Assembly (NCBI GenBank): GCA_902806575.1
Contig: CADCXD010000007.1
Coordinates: 124,001-188,000 of the forward strand
Source: Jackrogersella multiformis
Lineage: Eukaryota > Ascomycota > Sordariomycetes > Xylariales > Hypoxylaceae
Reading direction: 5' to 3'
DNA length: 64,000 nt
The notes under the pieces are model-generated. The model did no database searches. It saw only the letters and a program-made list of their open reading frames with translations, and was not told the origin of the DNA. The translations under genes and the position numbers were made by a program. The stretch's first letter is position 1, and each line of letters starts with the position of its first letter. Below are positions 35,346-47,100 of this stretch, piece after piece.

Positions 35346-36893
35346 GGAAGCTTATAATGTACACCAGTGGTGTTGATATTCTGGGCGATGGCGGTGGCGG
35401 CGGCATTATCTGTTTTATAGGGAATGGACCTTTCGTAAGGTTCTAAAATTGCGATAGTCGGAGCTTGGAGTTGGGCCGCTGGTATCAGGAAAACAATAGT
35501 TTTTTTTTTTTTAAGGATTCTTCTCTCAGTTACATGGTCTCTCGAGAACCACCTACAGGCGACTGATTAGTTCATCGTCCTCAGTCTATAAGGTCTTCTA
35601 AAACCGTTGATACTGGAAAACCTCGTTGAGTGAATGAACATCGTGATAGGTAGACAGGAGATACGATCGCCTGTACCTATATACATCCACCTGGGTGGCT
35701 GGGTAGTCGATGGTAGGGAGTAATCGGAGATGAACAGACCGATAGTTAAATCGATTCAGAGGCAACCTGAGGAGGTAGGCTACCTAGTGTACCTAGGTAG
35801 TGTAGGTGCCCAGGTGCCCAGGTGCTTATAAAGTACGGATCTGTATTAGCTGGAGGTTCTTAAAAATGCTTTTACTAAAATACTTAGGAAGGTTGTTGCC
35901 TTAAATGCATCCATGGATCCATCCATGATCAATCGTTGCTTCCAAAGCTCCCTCGACATCAATATATGTACCTAGGTACCTACCCTGTAAGTATGTAGGT
36001 ATACCTACCTAGGTACCTAGGTACCTATGTATGTACTCTAGTACTCATCGACCGCCTTTCCATTTATCACCTTTTCTGCCTGATAAATTCCTAAAACGAC
36101 AAGGTCCTTAGGCGGTGAGGGAACTTTTCGTACCGATCTATCATCTGATTAGGCCTGGTCGACCCACCGTAGCTGCCGTACCTAGGTACATGCCTGGTAG
36201 AAATATAGCTATTGTGGGGCAAGCGCGATCGTTCGCCATTGTTTTGGGTACATTCGGTGCTGCATCCGGCCTTAGGGTACCTGCCTGTCTGCCTCCTAGG
36301 TATGTACCTAGGTACCTACGCAGTCCTGAAGGCCCAGCACCCTGCACACCCATGGATCTTTTCTCTCACATCACCATCGCGTTAAATTTTTTTTCTCTCT
36401 TTCCCTTTTACAACAAACTTTCATCACCGCAAACATTCTTCCTTCTTTTTACTCGAGCAACATTTCTCAATTGTTCTCGAACACAACAAAGAAGTGCTAA
36501 TCTTACCTTGGTTTTGTACACCAGATTCGTCTTTCTGGTTTGTTTCATTCCAAGACCCTCATTGATTCAGAGTCCAGTCATCAACTCAAGTCAAGTCACG
36601 TCTCGTAGAACGACGCGATTCTTGTGTTGTTGCCTGCGCATCTTGACAGCATACCATACCATACCATACCATACCACTTGATCGCCTATCTCTCTCTTAA
36701 CCTCTACCATCAACCTTAACTAATCACTCCTATCTTCTACTCGCCCTCTGCCATCGCACATCTCCTTGTGCCTGCCTAGTCATCATCCCATCGTCTGTAC
36801 TGAGAGGTCGCCTAAAGACCCTCCGAGCACATTCTACTCCTATCCATTCATTTACATCAATACCTAATACATAACGTAACATATCACTCCACA
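35346..36893. other. intergenic, 5' region of RCC1 gene
   Basis: Contains TACCTAGGTA at 35969-35978 and 36179-36188 and the double copy at 36006-36023, a run of CATAC repeats near 36650-36675, and a pyrimidine-rich RCC1 leader. A 188-codon open frame at 36115-36681 is low complexity and probably not a gene. Confidence 0.5.
36006..36023. repeat. double palindrome TACCTAGGTACCTAGGTA
   Basis: Identical 18-mer to those at 15062 and 39397. It lies about 870 bp upstream of the RCC1 start. Confidence 0.95.
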
Positions 36894-38967
36894 ATGCCTC
36901 CTAAAGTTCGCAAAGCCCCGGCCGCAAAGGCCACCAAGTCCTCCGCAGCACCCAAGAAGGCTGCGACCAAAGCCGCCACTGCTAAAAGTGGCCGATCAAC
37001 TGCGGCGCCTAAGGCAACATCAGCCCCGAGCCGTCCGAGCCGTCGCACAGCGAGACCTGCTGCTAGCGATGTTGAAGACGAAGACGACCAGCCTGTTGGA
37101 CCAGGTGACGAGCATCAGATCAATGCAGTTCGCGATATTCCTAGCCTAGGTGAAATCCCAACTGAACCAAGAAACCCACCGTCGAGACGAATTCCCGCTG
37201 CTAAACGAGGATCAGCGAAGCGCAAGAGAAGTGATGAAGACGAACAATCTCAAGATGAAGAATCTGTCGAAGTACCTCCACCAAAGAAGACGAAGAGCAC
37301 CCGAGCTGGCCGGCCCGCGACCAAGAAAACCCAGGATGCAGATAAGGGTAACAAGTCTGAAGTCGAAGAACCTGTTAAGGCTCCCCGAAGAAAGACGGCG
37401 AAGACGGCAAAGAAAGTTCCCGCTCCTCGAGCCAAGCGCTCGACAGCTCAGGAGAATGATGAGGCTGCCGAAGATGATGAACCCAAAAAGGTACCCCGAG
37501 CGAAGACGGTCCGCCATGCGAGGCCTGCTCCTACACCCGCACCTGCTCCGACCGCCCTGCGTCCTCGAGGTCTCGGTGCCAGAGGTGTTGCATTCAATCA
37601 AGTACCTTCTCAACAGTTTGACGTGTTTGTCTTTGGTGAGGGTTCATCCGGCGAGCTTGGCCTTGGTAGTAAGAAGTTTGAAGGCAAGAAGCCTATTGAT
37701 GTAAAGCGACCCCGAATCAATCACAACCTTAAGGGTGTAGTCGCTATGGCTTGCGGCGGCATGCATTGCATTGCCCTCACTCATGACCAGACTGTTCTCA
37801 CATGGGGTGTCAATGATGACCAAGCATTAGGTCGTGACACTTTCTGGGAGGGTGGTACTCGTGACATTGAAGACGACTCAGAAGACGAAGATGACGAAGA
37901 CTCTGGTGTGAACCCGAAAGAGAGCACCCCTGGCCTTGTCGATACTAGCATACTACCCGAGGGTACGAACATCTCTCAGGTTGCCGCTACTGATTCCGCC
38001 TCCTTCATCCTCACCGACGACGGATGGGTCTACGGCTGGGGCACCTTTAGGGGTTCTGATGGTATCATTGGATTCAGCCAAGGCATTCGAACTCAGCCTA
38101 GCCCCACCATCATCCCGGGACTTAGGAACATCACTAGTCTAGCTTGTGGTTCGAATCATGTTTTGGCCTTAGACGCATTTGGAAAGGTCTTCACCTGGGG
38201 TAGCGGAGGTCAATTCCAACTCGGCAGAAAGCCGCTTACTCGTCTCGGTGGCCCAACTGCCGGACTCACTCCCCAGCCGTGCGGACAATTCTCCAAGAAG
38301 CACCGCGCCGTTCAAATCGGTGCCGGCTCTTACCACAGCTTCTACATCGACAACAATGATCAAGTCTGGGCTTGGGGTCTGAACAATTATGCACAGACCG
38401 GCCTTAGCGACAACACGGGAGAGGACGACGCCATGGTCCTTCAACCTCAGGTTGTTACATCGCTTGATGACGAGAAGATCTCACAGATTGTGGGCGGCGA
38501 GCACCACTCTGTCGCCTGCACGACAGATGGAAGATTACTCACCTGGGGCCGTGTGGACGGCCACCAAGTCGGACAGCCTTCTACTGCATTCACCGAGGAG
38601 AACACCGTATTCGACGCCAACGGCAAGGCTAGAATTCTCCTGAGACCATGTGTTATTGACGGTAAGTCATCTGTTAGCCCTATGGTGTAACGGACGAAGC
38701 ATTCTAACAAGCTCTACAGGCATCAAGGCTACTTCGGTCGCAGCTGGCACAGATACCAGCTTCGCTCTAGATGAAGCTGGCAGGGTATACTCCTGGGGTT
38801 TCTCAGCGAATTACCAGACTGGTCAAGGTACGATAGATGACATTGAAGTTCCCACCTTGATCGACAACAGCGCCATTCGTGAGCGACGAATCATCTGGGC
38901 TGGTGCGGGTGGACAGTTCTCGATAGTAGCGGCTGCAGCTAATGAGAATATGCCCAATGGTCATTAA
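36894..38967 (+). CDS. Ran guanine-nucleotide exchange factor RCC1/Pim1
   Basis: Two exons, 36894-38661 and 38720-38967, in phase, about 671 aa. Chromatin-bound exchange factor for Ran GTPase, needed for nuclear transport and spindle assembly. The N-terminal 220 residues are Lys/Ala/Pro-rich and basic, a likely nuclear-localisation and chromatin-binding tail. A seven-bladed propeller follows, with RCC1 signatures: FGEGSSGELGLG, ACGGMHCIALTHDQTVLTWG, DGWVYGWGTFRGSDG, ACGSNHVLALDAFGKVFTWG, GAGSYHSFYIDNNDQVWAWG, VGGEHHSVACTTDGRLLTWG and, after the intron, DEAGRVYSWG. An acidic insertion (EDDSEDEDDEDSG) sits in the second blade, as in other fungal RCC1 proteins. Orthologues are Pim1 in fission yeast and Prp20 in budding yeast. 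Confidence 0.93.
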
Positions 38968-40219
38968 ATGGTGTTCTCAGTTAGCATATGAGGAGTATCG
39001 AGGAGTATCGAGGAGATGGTGTACGAGAATAGGGCGATACCAGTACATAAGTTTTGCATTTGCGGTTTCTAGCTCGAAGGGAAATTCGAGTCTGGTTCGA
39101 TGTCTTAGCATGCTGCTAGATTCCGTTGAAATGGGAGTCTCTTCAGGAGACGACCTTGGCAGCGGACGACCTTGACAATGGATGAAGGAGCAGACACGCA
39201 GCTCGCAACCAGTGGGTTACGGAAAGTAATCCTAGCGTGTCTGTTATAATTGGGAGCGAGCAATGAATTTGCTATTGATTTGCTACTTGTACATTATTCT
39301 AGATCTCTAATAGCTCCGAGAACTAAAAAAGCGAATTTCCCCAATGCCACGAAGATGCCGTGACAAGCCCGAACTTCGTAACCTTGCACCTATGACTACC
39401 TAGGTACCTAGGTATCTATTAGTCTTACGATATTATTCCGTGTATAAATGGGGGTTTAAATATAAATAAAAGCCTAAGTAGCAGCTGAAATGGAACAGTT
39501 CGAAAATACTGCCCCATGAAGAAATATCTTACCACCTTCAGCTACCGAGGTAGGTATAGTTTCTTACCTACCTAGGTAGGTACGTCAGCGAAGCACTGAA
39601 GCTTCGAGGAGACCCAATCAGCTTATTTAATCATACGGAGCTGGCGAATAAGAACCCGCTTCGTTTCCCCAGATAACTAACGGTACCACAGCGGTACAGG
39701 GGTTCTAGATCCACCAAGTTCGCTCTATTCGCGGCTACCTGCTTCTAAACGGCGCGCTCGTGCTACCGACGCTTAACGGCTGACGGGAGGGAGGGGGTAG
39801 TATGGTGACGTAGAAGAAGCTTAGCTAAGACTAGTAGGTACCGAGGCAGGTACCTTAGTAAGTATTGGAGCTACCGGGCTAATGTACGATGCGGGATACC
39901 TGCATATCTCACATCTAGTGTAGTGTAGCGGCTAGCCTCAGGTTACCTACACCTAGGTCCTACATTGTACCTACCTCCTACATACATAGATAAAATTGGA
40001 TATAAGACATCGGCCGAAGACAGAGACTCCGCCTCCGAGCGTTGGTGAAAGTGAAACATCGAGAATAATCTTATCCACCGAGGTCGTCTTCTAGGTTTTG
40101 CTAGGTATATAAGTGTCGGCGATAATTGGCGTGCTTATAATCATACCTACTATACTTACCTAGGTCCCTAAGGATACACGAGATAGCTATCACTTTCGTT
40201 GATACAAGATCGAAGGAAA
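38968..40219. other. intergenic, no gene seen
   Basis: Contains the double TACCTAGGTA copy at 39397-39414 and further single copies near 39560-39585. No coding signal is seen. Confidence 0.5.
39397..39414. repeat. double palindrome TACCTAGGTACCTAGGTA
   Basis: Third copy in the window of the exact 18-mer, in the RCC1 3' flank. Confidence 0.95.
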
Positions 40220-40873
40220 ATGCTGGGCCGTCTACTGCTCACCGTCGACGCCCTCGGCATGTCCATCGGGGCCATCATGGCCGATTGCTTCAACGAGACG
40301 CATATGTTCAACCCAAATTGGACCCCGCATGCTAAGTAAGCTTTTCTTCTTCTTCTTTTCTCTCCTTGTGATATTCGATCGTTGTTATTTCGTTATGTGT
40401 CTGGTCAAATCCCATCTTCAAGTACACCGGGAGCACAAAAGGGGGCCCCTCGCGAACCCCAACTCTCCCTCCTTTCCCCCCTCCTCCACCTCCACGTCGC
40501 AACCGTCACCATCTCAAAACCTAGGTACCTACATACCTAGACTCCCATCCTATACCATACCGTCATCCCCCCAACTAACACTCCCATCCCTAGATTCCAC
40601 AACGTGCAGACGGTCTGCCTGGCCGTCATCCTGTCCGGGCTGACCCTGTACTATACCTGGCGGCCGGCGAGGTCGGCGGAGCTGCGGCGCGAGTTCGTCT
40701 TCGCGAGCGCCGTCGCCGGGTCCATCTACTGGATCGCCGGGCTGCTGAGCATCCTCCCGCCCGGCACCATGGGCGTCGACCCCGAGTTCGGCGGCCCCGG
40801 CTTCCCCCAGGCCAAGGTCTTCGTCGGCTTCATGGGCGCCGGGCTGCTGGGCGCGTGGCTGGAGTATCGGTAG
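40220..40873 (+). CDS. small four-helix membrane protein, DUF6640-like
   Basis: Two exons, 40220-40335 and 40594-40873, in phase, 131 aa. Hydrophobic segments are visible at about 3-21 (LLLTVDALGMSIGAIMA), 44-60 (TVCLAVILSGLTLYYTW), 72-92 (FVFASAVAGSIYWIAGLLSI) and 112-128 (VFVGFMGAGLLGAWL). A conserved-looking motif, DCFNETHMFNPNWTPHAKFH, follows helix 1. This pattern resembles small fungal DUF6640-type membrane proteins of unknown function. It is tail-to-tail with the PKS gene, 267 bp from its stop codon. Exon 2 is GC-rich. Confidence 0.72.
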
Positions 40874-41140
40874 GGTGGAGGGGGAGAGGGAGGGGGAGGT
40901 GCTTGGGTTGGTTGGGTGGTTAGGTGCCTTGCGCAGAGGAGGGAGGGGCGTCGAGGAACGAGGTTGCGGTGTTGCGGTATACGAGAACTGCCTTAGCAGA
41001 TGATACAACAAGCACTAAGGTCATTTTCATCTGAATACGCTATGAGCAACTACTCTTAAAATGATATCTGAGGCATCCAAGAGATGAACGAATGACTGCA
41101 CTCCAACTCCTTCCCAACTCCTAATACCACACCCTTACCC

Positions 41141-44100
41141 TTACGAAGCTTTCCGAGATTCACTCTCCAGCTTCTCAAGCAAGTTTTCAGTCACCAATCC
41201 CGCGAGCTGGACTAGCGTTCCGCTCCCAACAATCTCCAGCACGCTTATCGTCAGCCCAAACGCGCCCTTGAACCAGCGCCTCAGCTCAATCGCCATCAGC
41301 GAGTCGAGCCCCATCTGCGCCAGCGTCAGGCTCACGTCCACCTCCTCGTCGGGCCTGAGTAGGAAGTCGTAGATCTTTCTGCCGATCTCGTGGGCGAGGA
41401 AGCCGAGGCTGCTCTCTTCTTTCAGCAGCGTCTCTCCGCCCTCGGCTGCCACCCGCGCGAGGAATTCCTGCAACGCGTCGCTCTCGCTTGTTTTCGCCGC
41501 ATCTTCGATGCGCACGTTGTGGTAGATGCCCATGCGTCGGTCGCGCCGCCACATCGTCCGGTTGTTGGGGTCGTCGAGGTCTTGGTCTGACCGCAGGCCC
41601 ATTATTACTTGTGTGCTGTTGTACCATGGCGTGGGCGGGACTGTGCGAGGCGCGGAGGTGCTCGAGCCCGCGGAGTAGCCATCCAGGAGGCTTAGCTCTA
41701 GGAAGTCCAGGAACTCGCGCTCGCCGAGTAGGGACAGCCCCTGGGCCTTGATGTTGTGCATCGCGTGGGCGTTCTCGGCTACGAATCCAACATCCCGTAT
41801 GGGGCCGATGTTGAGAACCGATGCTGGGAGGCCTAGGGAATGCCGATACCGACAGAACGATTCGATGAACATATTGGCCGCGACGTAGTTGCCTTGTCCG
41901 ATGGAATCGGCGACGGTAACAAGCGAGCTAGCTAAGAAAAAGAAATCTAGGCTCTTTGATTCGAACGCCCGGTGGAGATTCCAGGTACCGTCGACCTTAG
42001 GGGCGAGTGCGTCTCTCCACTGTGACCATTCCATATCTACTATTGGACCATCCTATATATATTTGTCAGTATCAGTTGTGAAGCCTAGTATTGTAAATGG
42101 AATGTTACCTTCAGAACCATTGCTAATTGTATTACTCCCTTAATAGGCGACTTAGATCGATGAATCGCTCCCTGTACGTCGTCCATACGATCCACACTTC
42201 CGGCTACTGCCGTCACAAAGCATCCCATAGACTCCAGCTCCAGGAATAAAGACTTGCTGACTTCGCTGAGGCCTGCGCTGCGCGAGAGGAACATCAGACT
42301 TCGAGCGCCTCGCTCTACCATCCACGTCGCTATGGATCTACCCAAGCCTCCAACGCCACCTATGAGAAGGTAGGTAGCAGTGGGATCGAATTCGATGTGG
42401 CGGCGTTGAGGCACCGACTCGAGAGATATATCCGAGCCAGGGGGAGGGAAGGATACTGTGATTTTGCCGAGATGGTCGCCGTCTTCTAAGTGACGGAACG
42501 CCCTAGATATTTGTTTCACATCAAAATTTGCAATGGGATCGATTGGCCGGAGTAAGCCTTGCTTGTAGAAGTCGACAAAGGTGTTTAATAACCTGATCAT
42601 ATGTAAGCACGTAACGAACCATACACTAGCAAGATCAAAGCAGCAAGTGAATAGTTAGATCTCCGGGAAACTTACCTCCTGAGCCACTTAGGCCGTTCTC
42701 TAAATTCGGACAGGTTCACGCCATGGTAAGATCGGTTCTCGGCGAACGGTAGCATGTTTAAGCTCCCGGAACCCCTGGAGTCTCGTAGACCGAGCTCAAC
42801 CATGATGCCAAATTTGGCGACGCACCGCCACGACTCGTGTAGTAGCTCGCCCGACAGCGAGTTGAGAACCAAGTCGACACCGCGGCCACCTGTTTCACGC
42901 ATGACCCCTTCGGCGAAAGAAGCATCCCGAGAGTTGAAAATATGCGAGCGTGGGATCCCAAAGTTATTCATTAGATATTCGACCTTCTTCTCGCTGCCGA
43001 CGGTTGTGTATATCTTGGCCCCAAGCATCTTGCTGACTTGTAGCGCTGCAAGGCCGACACCGCCGCACGCCGAGTGGATCAGTACACTTTGGCCTTGCTC
43101 TAGCCGGCCGATGTCGATGAGGCCGTAGATTACAGTACCGAAGCACACAGGGATCGTGGCGGCGGCCTCGAAGGAGAGGTCGTCGGGGATCTTCATCACG
43201 ATCTCGGCCGGGGCCACGTTCTTGGTGGCGAGGCAGCCATTGCACAGGGCCATGACTCTGTCGCCAGGTACGAGATCCGTAACTCCGGATCCTACTTTGC
43301 GGATCACGCCCGAGAGCTCGTATCCGAGCGGGATACGACCCGGAGCGGAAGAAGCAATTATGCCTCTCGCCAGGACGACGTCTCGGAAGTTCAGGCCGAC
43401 GGCTCGTGTTTCGATTTCGACATGGCCATCAGGCAATGCAACAGAAAGCGGCTCGTCGATCCAATGGAGCGACTCCATAGATCCTACCTTGCCTACGTTC
43501 AGAGCCGTCCTCGTGTTCTCGACTGGTAACTTGATCTCTTGGACACTACTTCCTTCTTTCAGCCTGTCCGTCAGGGAGAAGGGGTGATACCTCGGGATAC
43601 AGATTTGAGAGTTCTCGATAGCGAACTCCCGATCTGGTGCTAATGTACCGACGTCCTCCTGCGTGCGGATCTTGTCGAAGACCTTTAGAACTAAGTCAGC
43701 AAACCGCGGCTCGCTGGCCTCGATCTCGAGCGTGCAGAGCCCTGGTGCTTGCTCGGCGCGTAAACTACGAGCAGCGCCGATGAAAGTCGCCGACCGGGGG
43801 TCGTCGCATCGGATTTGGACCGGCTGCGTCAGCCAGAGGATTTTCTGCTGCCCGAGGGCTTTCGCAAACTTTTGTAGGTTGGCGAAATTCTCGCCCGTTA
43901 GGTTGACGAACCAGTCACTCTCGAGGTTCACGCACGAGATGATGTCCTGCTCGGGCGGTGGCGTTGATGTTAGTCGACACGGCGTGACCTCCCACCCCGA
44001 AGTCTGTAGGGATGCTCGCAATGTACGAGTTACGTTTGATTCCTCGTTCTCGCATAGTAGTGTAACTTTCTTGACGGGAGGCAGGCCTCTGGCCTGTGGG

Positions 44101-47100
44101 CGTGACACAATTGTGACAATTTGGTTGTAGGGTTCTTCGTCGTCAGAGACGAACGAATCTACACCGGCAAAGCCAGCGCCCTTTAACTCCCTGTCCCAAC
44201 GCTCAACTGGCATCAAAGGATTAGACGGTCTAGCGTCGGCCTCGCCCAGCCACCACCCTGCGAAATGGCCAAACATGTAATTCGCCGTCCGGAGCGTAGG
44301 CAGAAGCTCAGTTAGCACCAGCATGCCGTCCGGCTTCAGGAGCGACTTTATATTCCCGAGTGTTTCTTTGATGAAGGGTGTTGCGTGAACGACGTTCGCT
44401 GCTAGGATCAAGTCATACGACCCCTTTTCTCCGATCTCGAACCCCTGATTGACCGGCGGTTTGCTAATATCAAGCACTTTGTACTCCATATTAGGTGCAT
44501 AAGAGAAGCGTTCGCGCGCCTTGACGAGGAACCCGGACGAGACGTCGGTGAAGGTATAGACCGAGTAGATGGGGAACCCACCTTCGTCGACGAGGTCCCG
44601 CAGGATGAGCTCGGTAGTGCCGCCAGTGCCGGCGCCGACCTCGAGGATGCGCAGGTTAGGGCGCGAGTTGGAAAGCAGGCGCACGAAGTCGCCGTACCCG
44701 AAGCTGGTGTGGTTGTAAATCTCGGCGAGTAGATTGTCTTGCATGAGTATGTCGAGGGTTTCGCGCGAGCCTGTGAATATTTCCGCCGCGTGGTCGCTCA
44801 CGCGCTTGATCCCGACGGACAGCGCGCTGTGGTACCCCTTTTTGAGGATTTCGAGGTGCGACTCGATCGTGCTCTGCTGCTCCGCGGGGCTTAGCTCCAG
44901 CAGACGGGCTGGATTCTCTACTAGCGGGAACGAACTCTTCCCTAATGCGGCGTCTTGGATCTCCTTTTCCATCCAGTCGCGCAGCTTTGCGAAGTGAGGC
45001 TGGCATGTTTGGAGTCCTTCCACTGCTTTCACCTCTTTGATCATACACAGGAACGAGAGCTCTTGCTGCATTTTAAGGTGCGCTCGGTCAGGCTTAGGAG
45101 GAGCGAATAGTTCCCTATGATCCGTGAAGTCGAAGTCGGGAAGCCACTGGACGTGTGCTGCGGCATGCTTGTCGATGGAATCGGCTGCCGCGTCGTCGTC
45201 CTCGAGGGGTGCGAGCTGCAGACCGCGCATTCGTAACGCTAATCTCCCGTTTGCGATACATTCGACCTCGCCCAGTTGGAGGTCACCTTTCTTAGTCCAA
45301 GCGCGAGCATGCATGTCTGCTGCGCCCTGGGAAATGACGAGCTCCTCGATGGAAGTTGGCACAAATAAGCCGTCGAAGTTGCGGCAAAGTCCCTGCACCG
45401 TGGCGATCATGAGAAGTTGCAAGCAACCGTCGATTGCTACGGGGTGAAGAGAGAATGGTGCGGATGTATGATTATACCTGTCGACGAACTTGGCCTCGGC
45501 AACCTGCTCGGTAGTGGATGTAGTGATATCCGTGAGAGATTGGAATTCAGGGCCATATATGAATCCATTGCGCTCCATAACTTCGTAAAATGCGGGACTC
45601 GATAGTTTACGAGGCAGCTTCTCTGGGGCCCAGGAGGGAGTATTACCAGGTCCTTCAATATGCTTGACCTCTCCTGTGCAGTGCTTGATCCAGGTAGAGC
45701 CGCTATATGATGTGATATTGAATTCATACCACTGAGATTCATCCGAGTCCGTAAGCCGTTTCCGACGTAGAGTAGTGACCATTTCTGACGACTTCGATTC
45801 GCTTAAGACGAGAGCTGTGCGGGCTACCACATGACGAAGATGGTAGGTCGATCCTAGATCGGCTCCAGCAACCTGCCGGATCGCCTCGCCAGCCATGGCG
45901 ACGTACCCGGCAAAAGGGAACACGACATCCCGTGAGACTTTATGGTCAATTAGCCAGGAGGCATCGTCAAGATGCAAAACGTTCCGCCACAGTGGCTCGG
46001 CATCCGGCGACTGAATGTCCCTGACGCCGAGGACGCAGTGATGGGGATACTTGCGGTGTCGCCATGCTGTAGATAGCCGGCTTTCGTTCCAAAAAGACTG
46101 GCCGCTGCGGTCCCATGCGTAAGAAGGCAACCCCGGAACAACGCGGCCACCTAAGAAGAGAGGGTTGAAGTCGACGGCGACGTTCTCCTGGAACAGCCGG
46201 CCTATAGCAGCTAGCAGTGAAACCGCGCTGTCACTACCACGATTCTGCGATGCTACGTACGTGCATTGCCACGACCCTGCAGTGCATATCTGGCGTAGGG
46301 GTCCAGCTAGCGCACCATGAGGGCCTATCTCTAATAGGACATCTGAGTCGCCCCGCAGCTCGAATAGGTTCTTAATCGCTGTGTTAAACCGAACTGGGGA
46401 GACTAGATTGGCGACCCAGTACTCCGGGCCAAGATCTGCTGGGTTTTCTATTACCTTGCCAGTGACGCTCGACATGAATATTGATCGACGTCGAAGACCC
46501 ACGCCGCTATCGGACGAGTTCTTTTCCTGCCGTAAGAGGTGAAGATAGTCCTTCGCTAATGGATCCATGTGATCTGAGCAAGGGTTGCCGTTAGCTCGGA
46601 TCCACACGTAGAAGGGGAGCTGAATGCCACTTACGGGAATGATATGCCATATCGACTTTCAATATGCGCGCGAACGTATCTGGCTTGACTGCTTTTATCG
46701 TAGACACGGTTTTCTCCACCAATTTGCGATCCCCGGAGATGGTCGTGCTCTGCGGGCTGTTCTCACATGCAACCACGACGCCATCTGGTAGGAGCATCGC
46801 TACCTCCCTAGCCCCGAGACCAATGGCGGCCATAGCACCGTTCTTAGACGTGCTGTTCGAAGAGACAAGCCCACGATAGTATGCTGCCTTGACAGCAAAG
46901 TCAAGTGAGATGTATCCAGCGGCGTACGCTGCGGCAATCTCACCACTAGAATGCCCTACGACTGCAGTGGGTACAACTCCGAGGCGTTTTAGTTGCCGAA
47001 ATATTGCTATCTGGAGCGCGGTACACATAGGCTGTGCTAATTCAGCTCTATTTATACCACTGATTTCGTAGGGTTTGAGTATCTCAGCTAGGGGTGGGAG

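Noticed and set aside
36115..36681. 188-codon plus-strand frame upstream of RCC1
   Set aside because: Pyrimidine-rich leader and simple repeats give low-complexity peptide; likely 5' region of RCC1.
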